From an uncultured Muribaculaceae bacterium (GTDB lineage Bacteria; Bacteroidota; Bacteroidia; Bacteroidales; Muribaculaceae), in assembly GCA_910585285.1 (NCBI GenBank), contig CAJUDL010000053.1, positions 1 through 23,000 of the forward strand: a stretch of 23,000 nucleotides of DNA. The letters are read 5' to 3'. The notes below the pieces were generated by a model that ran no database searches, was not told the DNA's origin, and worked only from the letters and a program-made list of their open reading frames with translations. Below are positions 13,001 to 21,217 of the stretch, one piece after another; the first letter of the stretch is position 1, and every line of letters begins with the position of its first letter. Position numbers and translations under genes: made by a program.

Positions 13001-13900
13001 GTTTGCGTTGTTGCGATATTCATTTGGGGTTACGCCAACAACATTCTTGAAAAGACGGGTGAAATGCTGTGGATATTGGAAACCAAGTTCATAAGCTATC
13101 TGGCTGATGCTTTTCTCTTGTGAGAACAGGCGCTCTTTGGCAAGATTGATAATCTTTGCCTGAATGTGGTCTTTTGCTGTTTTTCCGGTCTCTTTCTTTA
13201 TCAGATCTCCGAAATAATTGGGCGAGAGACACATTTCAGATGCGCACCATTTCACTGTCGGCAAACCTTCTGTCGATAAGCGCGGACTATGCATATAGTC
13301 ATCTAAAATTGATTCAAATTTCGCCAGAAGATCACTGTTTACAGTCTCCCGGGTGATGAACTGACGCTCATAAAAACGGAGACAATAATCAAGCAGGAGC
13401 TCTATGTTCGATGCGATAAGACGTTTGCTGAGGCGATCAATGGCATGACCGAGTTCGAGTGAAATCTTTTCGAGACAGTCGATGAAGATTTCCCTTTCTT
13501 GTTGCGACAGATGCAAGGCTTCATTTACGTTGTAGGAAAAATATGAATATTCATTCATATGGCGCCCGAGAGACGTGCCGCGTATAAGTTCCGGATCGAA
13601 GCACAACGCCCAACCTTTGGGTTGGTATTCCTCACCATTGTCTTCGAGTCCTATGACCTGTCCCGGTGCCAGACACACCACTGTTCCTTTCTGATAGTCA
13701 TATTTTCTGCGTCCGTATATGAGATCTCCACAGACAACATCTTTCAGAAATACCACATAAAAGCCGAAAATATGGCGTTTATGTCGCATGGGGGGACATT
13801 TCGAGAGGTCTATTACGCTCACAAGAGGATGCAGAGTCTCGACTCCGAGAAGGTCGTTATATTCTGTAATTGTAGCTATGTTCAAAGGTTTTTCAGCCAT
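12998..13900 (-). CDS. AraC-family transcriptional regulator
   Basis: A 300-residue regulator. The ATG at 13900 (MAEKPLNIATITEYNDLL) is chosen; a TTG six codons earlier is less likely. Residues 10-180 form a cupin-like sensor domain of the AraC_binding type (FYVVFLKDVVCGDLIYGRRKYDY, VCLAPGQVI). The C-terminal 100 residues carry the two helix-turn-helices: CASEMCLSPNYFGDLIKKETGKTAKDHI and ISQIAYELGFQYPQHFTRLFKNVVGVTPNEYR, the latter with the standard FxxxxGxxPxxYR signature. It converges on the sugar locus, and the GH30 gene lies just upstream on the same strand. It probably senses a sugar and controls these genes (inference). A TAATTTTG box at 13916-13923 is its likely -7 element; no good -33 was seen. 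Confidence 0.92.
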   Translation of the reverse strand: MAEKPLNIATITEYNDLLGVETLHPLVSVIDLSKCPPMRHKRHIFGFYVVFLKDVVCGDLIYGRRKYDYQKGTVVCLAPGQVIGLEDNGEEYQPKGWALCFDPELIRGTSLGRHMNEYSYFSYNVNEALHLSQQEREIFIDCLEKISLELGHAIDRLSKRLIASNIELLLDYCLRFYERQFITRETVNSDLLAKFESILDDYMHSPRLSTEGLPTVKWCASEMCLSPNYFGDLIKKETGKTAKDHIQAKIINLAKERLFSQEKSISQIAYELGFQYPQHFTRLFKNVVGVTPNEYRNNAN

Positions 13901-13993
13901 GAGATTTGTTTTTGACAAAATTACATAAATCCCTGAAATTATACACTATCCCGAAACCGGAATCCGTAACATCGGTAGAAAAAAATGTAATTT

Positions 13994-14165
13994 ATTCAAC
14001 TTTCGTAAGCGAAAAGTTGAAGTTTATAAGTTTATTGCACAATGTGCAGTTTATAAGTTTATTTGTTTGATGCGAATAAATGAAAACTCAGTTCATATTC
14101 GCGTCTGATAAACTTTTAAACATCTAAACTCTTAAACTTTAAGTTGAAACTTGCGAAACTTAAAT
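13994..14165 (+). repeat. MITE-like palindromic repeat, 172 bp copy (E2)
   Basis: Its left end ATTCAACTTTCGTAAGC and right end ACTTGCGAAACTTAAAT are imperfect terminal inverted repeats. Inside are a terminal hairpin (AACTTTCG/CGAAAAGTT), TGCACAATGTGCA and AGTTTA-based 8-mers. It is about 85-88% identical to the reverse complement of 15784-15955, also 172 bp. It ends seven bases from the GH30 stop codon. Confidence 0.85.
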
Positions 14166-14172
14166 AATTTAG

Positions 14173-15750
14173 TTATTCGAAAACTATTGTCGCTACAGAG
14201 CGAGCAGGAACGGTGATTTCCGGTTTTCTTAGTGTCTCTTCCTTTACCGGTGTTATGTTGGAATTATTCTTATCAGAGGTGATATATACCTTGCGGGAGC
14301 GAGATACATTATTCCGATCCGGTGTCTTTATCGAAATTTTTTCGTCATTTTCTGAATAATTGATTGCGACAACAATCATTGAGTTGTCCTCATTCCGATA
14401 TGCTGACAACATCAGTCCGTATGGTTCGGTTGCGCTGTCAGGAAGAATATTCCCTTTTGAATCCATGGCGGATATGTCAATACGTTGCGCTCCGGGACGG
14501 ATGAAACGGCTGTAGTTGCCTAATGTCCATAATAATTTGGAATCCACAATCGTATCATTGCCCGATGTTTTGTCCCGATACTGGAAAAGAAGCCCGTCTT
14601 TATAATTGCCACCTATCGCTCTCCACCATTGCCAACTGCGTGCATTGGCATACACGAGGTCATGATGAATGATACGCGCTACGTATAATGCCGTCTTCAT
14701 TGTTCTGTCAAAACCATGTCCTCCGCCAATTTCTTCATCGTTGCTCATGATGCAGACTTCGCTTTGCCAGAAGTCAACGCCATATTTCCTTAGGGTATCG
14801 TTGAGGGCGACGCGAATCAGCTTCATTGTATCGACAGGCGTATTTGTCCAGTAACTGTGTCCTGCCATCATGCGGGGGAGGTTCTTCAGATTCCCGACGT
14901 ATGTTTCTGTGCTGTCAGGAGAGAAAAAAGATTGTATTTCATAACCACGGTCTTTCCCGGTCATGTGTGTCGCCATCATGCACCTATAGTCTGAAGATTC
15001 CGGTATTATGATTTTTGTGTCAAGATTTCTTGCAGAGATCTCCTTATCGAGGAGTTTGGCGATTTTTGCTATTTCGCGTTTTGACGCAGGAGTGCCTTCC
15101 TGTTTGGGTCCAAACCAGTTCCAATGTCCATCAGGCTCATTGAGAGGGGAGATGTATGTTAGAGAAATATCATCATGATTTTTAAGACCGACAATAACAT
15201 CAGCCATGAAACGGGCAAAGTCCTCATATTTGTCTTCCCGAAGATTATAAGTGCTGTCTCTGCCGGTGTTTGTTGCAAGACCGTTTTGAGTGAAAAACAC
15301 AGGTGGTGAGTTTAGGAATCCGAGAAAAGTCTGCACTCCACGTTGTTTGGCGAGTTTCAGGAAATTACGTTGTCCAAGTTGCTTGTTCCAATCATAAGAG
15401 CCATCCGCCTGCAGGAAGCATTCTGTTCTTGTGCCGTCATTGATTTGCGAGCTGCGTCCTTGTTCCACACTTCCGGCTCCGATATTGAATCGCCAGATGC
15501 TTAAGCCAATTCCCTTGGGATTTCCTTGGCAATCTGATTCATTGCTGAATAAAAGATCGGCAACCTTTGATTGCATCGAATCAGGCGTCACGCCAACAAA
15601 TCGCATGCTCCATGCATCGGACGCACCAAAACCATCGATGGTCTGATACCTTATCTCAGGATTCACTACATAGGATCGATCGGCAGCGAATGCCGTCATT
15701 ATTATTGCAGAAAAGCAAATAACTGCCAGAAAAAATTTCTTCATCTTCAT
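14173..15750 (-). CDS. Secreted GH30 glycoside hydrolase
   Basis: A 525-residue enzyme with a type I signal peptide (KKFFLAVICFSAIIMTAFA, cleavage before ADR) and no lipobox, so probably periplasmic or secreted. The catalytic (beta/alpha)8 barrel opens with YQTIDGFGASDAWSM, has LSIWRFNIGAGS near 83-94, acid/base Glu205 in SPLNEPDGHW and nucleophile Glu331 in DFWQSEVCIM. The C-terminal beta-sandwich ends in RSVATIVFE. The QTIDGFGASD opening and NEP/SEV pair fit GH30; the overall look resembles endo-beta-1,6-galactanase-type members, but subfamily and substrate are not certain. The ORF is tightly enclosed by two inverted 172 bp repeats, seven bases from one and 33 bases from the other. Confidence 0.88.
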   Translation of the reverse strand: MKMKKFFLAVICFSAIIMTAFAADRSYVVNPEIRYQTIDGFGASDAWSMRFVGVTPDSMQSKVADLLFSNESDCQGNPKGIGLSIWRFNIGAGSVEQGRSSQINDGTRTECFLQADGSYDWNKQLGQRNFLKLAKQRGVQTFLGFLNSPPVFFTQNGLATNTGRDSTYNLREDKYEDFARFMADVIVGLKNHDDISLTYISPLNEPDGHWNWFGPKQEGTPASKREIAKIAKLLDKEISARNLDTKIIIPESSDYRCMMATHMTGKDRGYEIQSFFSPDSTETYVGNLKNLPRMMAGHSYWTNTPVDTMKLIRVALNDTLRKYGVDFWQSEVCIMSNDEEIGGGHGFDRTMKTALYVARIIHHDLVYANARSWQWWRAIGGNYKDGLLFQYRDKTSGNDTIVDSKLLWTLGNYSRFIRPGAQRIDISAMDSKGNILPDSATEPYGLMLSAYRNEDNSMIVVAINYSENDEKISIKTPDRNNVSRSRKVYITSDKNNSNITPVKEETLRKPEITVPARSVATIVFE

Positions 15751-15768
15751 GGTTGGTTAATTCTACTG

Positions 15769-15799
15769 CAAAGATAATGATTAATTTAAGTTTCGCAAG
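15769..15799 (-). promoter_or_regulatory. GH30 promoter partly supplied by repeat E3
   Basis: On the minus strand: CTTG (15799-15796, one mismatch to TTTG), a 19 bp spacer, then TATCTTTG (15776-15769), an exact TAnnTTTG box. The -33 element is inside the terminal inverted repeat of E3. The leader to the ATG would be about 10-15 nt. Confidence 0.55.
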
Positions 15800-15955
15800 C
15801 TTCAACTTAAAGTTTAAGAGTTTATAAGTTTAAAAGTTTATCAGATACGGGTATGGCTGAGTCCTCATTTATTCGCATCAAAAAAAATGAACTTATAAAC
15901 TGCGCATTGTGCAATAAACTTATAAACTTCAACTTTACGCTTGCGAAAGTTGAAT
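15784..15955 (-). repeat. MITE-like palindromic repeat, 172 bp copy in reverse (E3)
   Basis: The reverse-orientation copy of E2. Its plus-strand left end ATTTAAGTTTCGCAAGC and right end GCTTGCGAAAGTTGAAT are the terminal inverted repeats. Four 8-mers AGTTTANN lie at 15811-15842. Differences from E2 are scattered substitutions plus two compensating 1-base indels, the pattern expected of two copies diverging over time. Confidence 0.85.
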
Positions 15956-15959
15956 AATT

Positions 15960-16000
15960 AATTCAACTTCATCAAACCGGAAGTTTTATAAGTTTAATCC
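15960..16000 (+). repeat. Degenerate left-end fragment of the same repeat (E4)
   Basis: AATTCAACTTC, then CCGGAAGTT and TTATAAGTTTAATCC follow the order of the E1 left end (ATTCAACTTC, GCGGAAAGTT, TTATAAGTTTAATCG). No right end is found, so it is a partial or decayed copy next to E3. Confidence 0.5.
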
Positions 16001-16048
16001 AAAGGCACGATAAATTCGTTATTTTAATAAATCAATAATGCAGAAGCC

Positions 16049-17254
16049 ATGCGCCAGATAATAAGACATTTCACAGACGATGATCTGTATAAATTCACTA
16101 TGTGCTGTGCAGTGATAGAAAACTATCCCCGCACGCAGGTCAAATATAAGTTTACAGACCGTAACAATACAGTATATCCACCGGGGTTTGCAGAAGAGCT
16201 TCGTCAGCAGATAATATTGCTTGAAAATGTTGTCATCACAGAGGAGGAGATTGCATTTATGCGACGTAAATGCCGCTATATTCCAGCCTGGTTCTATCGG
16301 TTTCTTAAAGGTTTCAGATATAACAGTGAATGGGTCACTGTCAGTCAGGACCATGAGGGACATTTGAGTGTTGAGTTTGAAGGAAACTGGAGCGATACGA
16401 TTATGCTTGAAGTCAAAGTCCTTGCAATAATTTCTGAACTGTATTATATGATGACCGGACAGGATGAGTGTCTTGATTATGATGCGTATTATGAGAGGTC
16501 GTATGAGAAAGCACGCAGAATGATAGACGCAGGATGCGTGTTCAGCGATTTCGGCACTCGGAGGCGAGCATCGTTTAAGGCGCAGGAAACTGCCATAAGC
16601 GCCATGAAAGCCTGCAATGACACATTGGCTGGTCCGGGAAGATTTATCGGTACAAGCAATGTCTATTTTGCCATGAAATATGATCTGACTCCTATCGGCA
16701 CGATGGCACATGAGTTAATATGTGCGATAGCAGGGATGTATGGTCCGCAGATGGCAAATTACATTGCCATGAAAACATGGTCAATAACCTACCGCGGAGC
16801 TTTGGGCACATTCCTTTACGACACGTATGGATGGCGGATATTTAGTCTGAATTTTTCAGAAGATTATGCCAATATGTTCAAAGGATTGCGGGTAGACAGC
16901 GGAAACAATTATGAAGAACTTGATCGGATAGTTGATAAGTACCGCTCTCTGAAAATTGATCCTACAACCAAACAGATTGTGTTTAGCAACGGACTGGATG
17001 TTGATGAAGCAATAAAAATACAGCAATATGCAACCGGAAAGTGTATTCCGTCTTTTGGGATAGGAACGCATTTTACCAATGATTTTCCGGGCGTCACGCC
17101 TATGAATATTGTGATAAAATTATGGGCGGTGAAGATTACGGAGTCATGGCCTTTCTATTGCGAAACGTGTAAACTCAGCGAAGAAGAGGGAAAATACACC
17201 GGAAATAAGGCAACTGTTGAACGTTTTATGGAAGCTATACACATGCAATCGTAA
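16049..17254 (+). CDS. pncB: Nicotinate phosphoribosyltransferase
   Basis: Preiss-Handler NAD salvage enzyme: nicotinate + PRPP (with ATP) gives nicotinate mononucleotide + PPi. At 401 residues it has the usual length. Signatures are MRQIIRHFTDDDLYKFTMCCAVIENYP (N-terminal domain), the IMLEVKVLAIISELYY barrel entrance, FSDFGTRRRASFKAQ, then GTSNVYFAMKYDLTPIGTMAHE, whose His221 corresponds to the transiently phosphorylated active-site histidine. FKGLRVDSGNNYEELDRIVDKY and IVFSNGLDVDEA bind the PRPP phosphates. It is a stand-alone cytoplasmic enzyme. A 7-codon out-of-frame ORF (ATG 16038 to TAA 16061) overlaps its start and may lower initiation. The upstream region is the repeat pair E3/E4. Confidence 0.97.
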   Translation: MRQIIRHFTDDDLYKFTMCCAVIENYPRTQVKYKFTDRNNTVYPPGFAEELRQQIILLENVVITEEEIAFMRRKCRYIPAWFYRFLKGFRYNSEWVTVSQDHEGHLSVEFEGNWSDTIMLEVKVLAIISELYYMMTGQDECLDYDAYYERSYEKARRMIDAGCVFSDFGTRRRASFKAQETAISAMKACNDTLAGPGRFIGTSNVYFAMKYDLTPIGTMAHELICAIAGMYGPQMANYIAMKTWSITYRGALGTFLYDTYGWRIFSLNFSEDYANMFKGLRVDSGNNYEELDRIVDKYRSLKIDPTTKQIVFSNGLDVDEAIKIQQYATGKCIPSFGIGTHFTNDFPGVTPMNIVIKLWAVKITESWPFYCETCKLSEEEGKYTGNKATVERFMEAIHMQS

Positions 17255-17315
17255 TTTCAGGAAACAGGCAAGACTGTGTGATTTGGAAAATTATTGCTAA
17301 TTTTACAACCTGATT

Positions 17316-19379
17316 ATGGTTGGAAAGTTTTTAATATACGCTCTATTGTTTTGTGGTTCGTATGTCAGCATGCATGCGGAAGAATTTGCTGATACGGCAG
17401 TGAGTCGTGAACTGGAAGAGTTTGTTGTCGAAGGTCAATCGGCACGTCGGCGGATTGACAACAAGATTCTCGGTGTCGAGAATATCGAACTTGACAAAAT
17501 GGCTCGCGTGCCAATGCTTTTCGGAGAGAATGATATAATAAAATCGATCTCATTGTTACCAGGTGTACACGGAGAGGGAGATGGTGCCGGAGGGTTTGAG
17601 GTTCGAGGTGGAACTTCTTCTCAAAATCTGATCTCTCTTGATGGAATAACGCTTTATAATCCAACACATGTCATGGGTATTTTTTCAACTTTCAATGACA
17701 ATGCGATAGGACACGCCAGCTTGTATAAAGGTCCGATACCTGCATGTTATGGTGGAGCAACTTCGGCTGTGTTGGAAACAGGATTGGCACCGGGGAATAT
17801 GAATTCCTATCACGGATCTGCAACAATCGGTATTCTTGCTGCAAAGCTTAAGGCGGAAGGTCCAATTTTGAAAAATAAACTCTCGTTTGCCGTGTCCGCC
17901 CGGAGATCTTACGTTGATGCATTTCTGCAAATGGTGCCTGAATACCGGAGCACGGTTATGAATTTCTATGATGTTACCGCAAAATTAAGATATATTCCGG
18001 GAAGGGATGATATTATTGACCTTTCTTTCATCTGCAGTCATGATAACATGGCGATCAAAAAGATCATGGGGATGTATTGGGGAAACATCGGAGGGTCATT
18101 GAACTGGCAGAAACGCCTCGGCGACAGATGGACATTCACTACCACGGCAGCTGCAACAAGCTATGATCCTGATATGAAGATGACAATGCTCAATACGGAT
18201 CAGCGACTTACCGAATACATACGAAATTTCTCGTTGAATGAGAAAGCCGCTTTGGAAATAACCTCCGGTCACAAGATCGAGTTCGGATTAAGATCTGAGT
18301 TCCTTAAGGTGAAATCGGCAGACATGGTGAGAAATGATTCCCATAACAGGGAAATACGCTCCGGATGGCAAAATTCAGTGTGGGGAAATTATGATGCGCA
18401 GTTCAATTCAAAAATGGAATTGTCGGCAGGTGTGCGCTTGAGTTTGTTTTCAGTAGTTTCGGGAAAACACTTCAATGCTTTTTACGCTCCTGATGAGACA
18501 ATGCCGGATTTTTCATCCCGCACATATTTTGATGTTGAACCACGCATAAGCTTTAAATTCAATATCAATCCCCTAAATAACCTGAAATTAGGATTTGGAA
18601 TCACTACCCAGAACATACACGCTATCCGGTCGAATTCTACCAGTTTCCCATTCGACAGATATGCTTTGACTTCGGCAAATGTAAAACCCGAAAAGTGTAA
18701 TCAATATGGAATGGGATATTCCGGCATGACGGAAAACGGAGTATTTGACTGGTCGGCGGAAGTTTATTATAAAAACATGAATAATGTATATGATTATCAG
18801 GATGGAAAATCGATGTTCTCACGTATCAATCTTGAAAGCATTATTCTGGGAGGCAAAGGTAGGAGTTATGGCGGCGAGATAATGTTCAGGAAAAACAGTG
18901 GTCGTCTAACCGGCTGGGTTGCATATACATTGTCATGGACCAAAGTAAAGATTCCCGGCATAAATAATGGGTTGTGGTATGATGCGTCAAATGATCGGCG
19001 GCATAACGTCTCGGTGGCTGCAATATTCAAGATTAACGACCGGTGGGATATTTCCGGAACCTGGATTTATTCTTCCGGTCAACCATTGACGGCGCCGGAT
19101 GCGAAATATCAGTTGGACGGCACTACGTGCTATTATTACTCAAAGAGAAACGGTTATAAAACGCCTGCCACGCATAGGCTAGACCTTTCTGCGGTATATA
19201 CTCGAAAGGGAAAAAGGTTTACAAGTCAATTGGCGTTTGGAGTATATAATGCTTATTGCAGATATAATCCATATGTGGTGTATTTTGAGGATGATCCAAC
19301 AAAACCTTCGGGCACAAGAGCTGTGATGCAGGCTTTGTTTGGTATCATCCCATCCGTATCATATACAATTAGTTTATAA
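17316..19379 (+). CDS. TonB-dependent outer-membrane receptor
   Basis: A 687-residue receptor. After a signal peptide (MVGKFLIYALLFCGSYVSMHA) residues about 35-155 form the plug domain: NDIIKSISLLPGVHGEGDGAGGFEVRGGTSSQNLISLDGITLYNP, with the R-G-G and D-G-x hallmarks. The rest is a 22-strand barrel ending SVSYTISL. The N-terminal carboxypeptidase-like (CarboxypepD_reg) domain often found in receptors of this DUF4249-linked type is absent; the plug starts almost directly after the signal. The next gene, a DUF4249 lipoprotein, starts eight bases after the stop, so the two form one operon and probably one complex, functionally like a SusC/SusD pair. The ligand is unknown. A weak -7 box TAATTTTA lies at 17298-17305. 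Confidence 0.92.
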   Translation: MVGKFLIYALLFCGSYVSMHAEEFADTAVSRELEEFVVEGQSARRRIDNKILGVENIELDKMARVPMLFGENDIIKSISLLPGVHGEGDGAGGFEVRGGTSSQNLISLDGITLYNPTHVMGIFSTFNDNAIGHASLYKGPIPACYGGATSAVLETGLAPGNMNSYHGSATIGILAAKLKAEGPILKNKLSFAVSARRSYVDAFLQMVPEYRSTVMNFYDVTAKLRYIPGRDDIIDLSFICSHDNMAIKKIMGMYWGNIGGSLNWQKRLGDRWTFTTTAAATSYDPDMKMTMLNTDQRLTEYIRNFSLNEKAALEITSGHKIEFGLRSEFLKVKSADMVRNDSHNREIRSGWQNSVWGNYDAQFNSKMELSAGVRLSLFSVVSGKHFNAFYAPDETMPDFSSRTYFDVEPRISFKFNINPLNNLKLGFGITTQNIHAIRSNSTSFPFDRYALTSANVKPEKCNQYGMGYSGMTENGVFDWSAEVYYKNMNNVYDYQDGKSMFSRINLESIILGGKGRSYGGEIMFRKNSGRLTGWVAYTLSWTKVKIPGINNGLWYDASNDRRHNVSVAAIFKINDRWDISGTWIYSSGQPLTAPDAKYQLDGTTCYYYSKRNGYKTPATHRLDLSAVYTRKGKRFTSQLAFGVYNAYCRYNPYVVYFEDDPTKPSGTRAVMQALFGIIPSVSYTISL

Positions 19380-19386
19380 CTTATAT

Positions 19387-20190
19387 ATGAAAAGTGCAAT
19401 ATATATCATATTTGTCGTTTTGAGTTTGTCGCTTCTATCATGTGAAAAGGAATTGGATTTCAAATACAATGAGATTGATCCGATTCTTGTGATTGAGGCA
19501 TCTCTTTCTCAGGATGGTGCGAAAGTAAGTCTTACGGAAACAACACCGATGAACGAACCGATGGATCGAACAAGAGTAACGGATGCTGAGATTACAATTA
19601 CAGATCTGGAAAATAATATGGATTTTGTATTGGCTGCCGATGCTACCGGTGTGTTTTCAAGAGACATTAATGGCATACCTGGACATATGTACAGGATCAA
19701 AGTGAAGCGAAACGGAGAAGAATATGAGTCGAGATCATTGATGGGTTCTCCTTCAGAAATAAAATCCCTTGAGTTTAACTGGATAAAGATGCCTTATGAC
19801 CATGTTGCGGTGTTGAAGGTCGCTTTCACGGATGATGCATCAAAGCAGGGGGATTGCTATTGGTTAAGAATATATAAAAACGGAGAGGCTTATAAATGGG
19901 TTGCAATTACCGATGATTTGTCGGTAAACGGAGTCATTGAGGAGGTAGTGATGACTTCAAGAAAAGATCTGTCGGAGGAAGATGAAAAAACAGCTTTGCG
20001 AGAGGGAGATGTTGTGAGTGTCACTGTTGCTCCAATAAGCCGGGAAATGTGTGACTATCTTGGAGAGATTTCCAATAATAGCAATGGACCACGTCTGTTC
20101 AGTGGTTCCCTTTGTCTCGGCTATTTCCTTGCAGCGCCGTTGGCGACATCCTCAATAACGTTTGAATCTGAAAAGATACCGTATTTTTAA
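19387..20190 (+). CDS. DUF4249 lipoprotein, receptor partner
   Basis: A 267-residue outer-membrane-attached lipoprotein. The ATG at 19387 gives MKSAIYIIFVVLSLSLLSC with the lipidated Cys19; the in-frame ATG 16 codons earlier overlaps the receptor gene and is rejected. The N-terminal half is the DUF4249 beta-sandwich opening (IDPILVIEASLSQDGAKVSLTETTPM and VTDAEITITDLENN), followed by GHMYRIKVKRNGEEYES and the closing FSGSLCLGYFLA. DUF4249 proteins are almost always encoded next to a TonB-dependent receptor, as here, and are thought to capture the ligand at the cell surface. It ends seven bases from the convergent HAD gene. Confidence 0.9.
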   Translation: MKSAIYIIFVVLSLSLLSCEKELDFKYNEIDPILVIEASLSQDGAKVSLTETTPMNEPMDRTRVTDAEITITDLENNMDFVLAADATGVFSRDINGIPGHMYRIKVKRNGEEYESRSLMGSPSEIKSLEFNWIKMPYDHVAVLKVAFTDDASKQGDCYWLRIYKNGEAYKWVAITDDLSVNGVIEEVVMTSRKDLSEEDEKTALREGDVVSVTVAPISREMCDYLGEISNNSNGPRLFSGSLCLGYFLAAPLATSSITFESEKIPYF

Positions 20191-20197
20191 ACAGCTT

Positions 20198-20980
20198 CTA
20201 AATGACATTGTAATGGCGCAATGCGTTGGCTATGCCATTGTCGTCGACTGATGTGGTGATATAATCGGCATGTTCTTTCAATATCTCGTTTGCATTGCCC
20301 ATGGCAACTCCAATACCGGCAGTTTCTATGATGGTGAGATCGTTTCCACCATCACCGAAAGCCATGGTTTCAGAAATATCAAATCCTCGGAAAGATGCGA
20401 TCTCTTTCAATCCTGTGGCTTTGCTTATACCTTTTGCTGTGAAATCGACAAAAGCAGGATACCAGCGGCTTGATTCTATTCCCGGAATCTGCGGGAGCAA
20501 TTCTTTCTCTTGCTGTTCGGTTATGAAAGGTGTTAATTGTAATATAGGCTGTTCAAGAACTTTTTCAATAGGAATATCAGTGCGATAATTCTTTATGTCG
20601 AGCATATCCCTGAAGAGGTGGTTTGCTTCTTGCGTCGGATTATACATTATTACATCCTTTTCTCCCACAACTATACAAGCGAAATGCTTTTCATCAGATT
20701 CGCTTAAGACTTTTCTTACGTCCTGATCCGGAATAGGGGAGCATGATATGACATGATGTTCAGTGAAGCAGTAAGCCCCGTTTGTTGTGATGTATCCATC
20801 GATTATAGGCTTTATCCCTTCAATGTTGTTGATCAATGCATATGGGCGTCCGGTGGAGATATAGATTTCCACACCCTTGTCTTTGGTAGTTTTGATGGCA
20901 TCGACAGCTGATGTAGGAATTGTATGTGTCTTGAAACTCACAAGAGTTCCGTCAATATCAAAGAAAAGTGCTTTTATCAT
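20198..20980 (-). CDS. Cof-type HAD-superfamily phosphatase
   Basis: A 260-residue HAD hydrolase of the IIB (Cof) subgroup. Motif I FFDIDGTLV supplies the nucleophile Asp8 and acid/base Asp10. Motif II is IYISTGRPYALI. A C2B-type cap lies between (residues about 85-185), motif III is KGISKATGL (Lys) and motif IV AFGDGGNDLTIIETAGIGVAMGNA. Such enzymes dephosphorylate sugar phosphates or cofactors such as PLP and FMN; the substrate cannot be told. A TAATTTTG box on the minus strand at 21067-21074 is the likely -7 element, giving a leader of about 80 nt. It converges with the DUF4249 gene. Confidence 0.94.
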   Translation of the reverse strand: MIKALFFDIDGTLVSFKTHTIPTSAVDAIKTTKDKGVEIYISTGRPYALINNIEGIKPIIDGYITTNGAYCFTEHHVISCSPIPDQDVRKVLSESDEKHFACIVVGEKDVIMYNPTQEANHLFRDMLDIKNYRTDIPIEKVLEQPILQLTPFITEQQEKELLPQIPGIESSRWYPAFVDFTAKGISKATGLKEIASFRGFDISETMAFGDGGNDLTIIETAGIGVAMGNANEILKEHADYITTSVDDNGIANALRHYNVI

Positions 20981-21117
20981 AAGATTTGTTTAAAATATAT
21001 GTAAGAAGAGGGCAGTTATCACATCTTGAACAATTGAAGGCGTTTGTTCGATTATGGATTACATTGCAAAATTAATAAAAATTTCAGTAAAGTTCGTGTT
21101 CCCTCCTGTGCACACCT

Positions 21118-21160
21118 TTAAAAGAAAAAGGGATGCGCTAACCAGTGCAACCCTTTTCGC
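21118..21160 (-). terminator. Terminator downstream of the DUF362 gene
   Basis: AAAAGGGATGCGCT (21126-21139 region) and AGTGCAACCCTTTT (21144-21157) form a 14 bp stem with one mismatch and one wobble. On the minus strand the stem is followed by a CCCTTTTTCTTTT tract, suitable for ending transcripts of the DUF362 gene about 60 nt past its stop. Confidence 0.6.
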
Positions 21161-21217
21161 AATAATCACTATATGTAAGAATCATTCCCAAATGTGTGCA
21201 ACTTTTATAGTGTATGT

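Noticed and set aside
13901..13918. TTG start for the AraC-family gene
   Set aside because: An ATG six codons later starts the conserved sequence, and the TTG lies in the likely -7 box.
14669..15777. Several 60-70 codon plus-strand ORFs inside the GH30 gene
   Set aside because: They lie fully antisense to a well-supported gene and show no domain.
16019..16711. 230-codon minus-strand ORF opposite pncB
   Set aside because: It is an antisense shadow of a clear nicotinate phosphoribosyltransferase; its length reflects codon bias.
19339..19386. Upstream in-frame start for the DUF4249 gene
   Set aside because: It overlaps the receptor gene and would bury the lipoprotein signal peptide.
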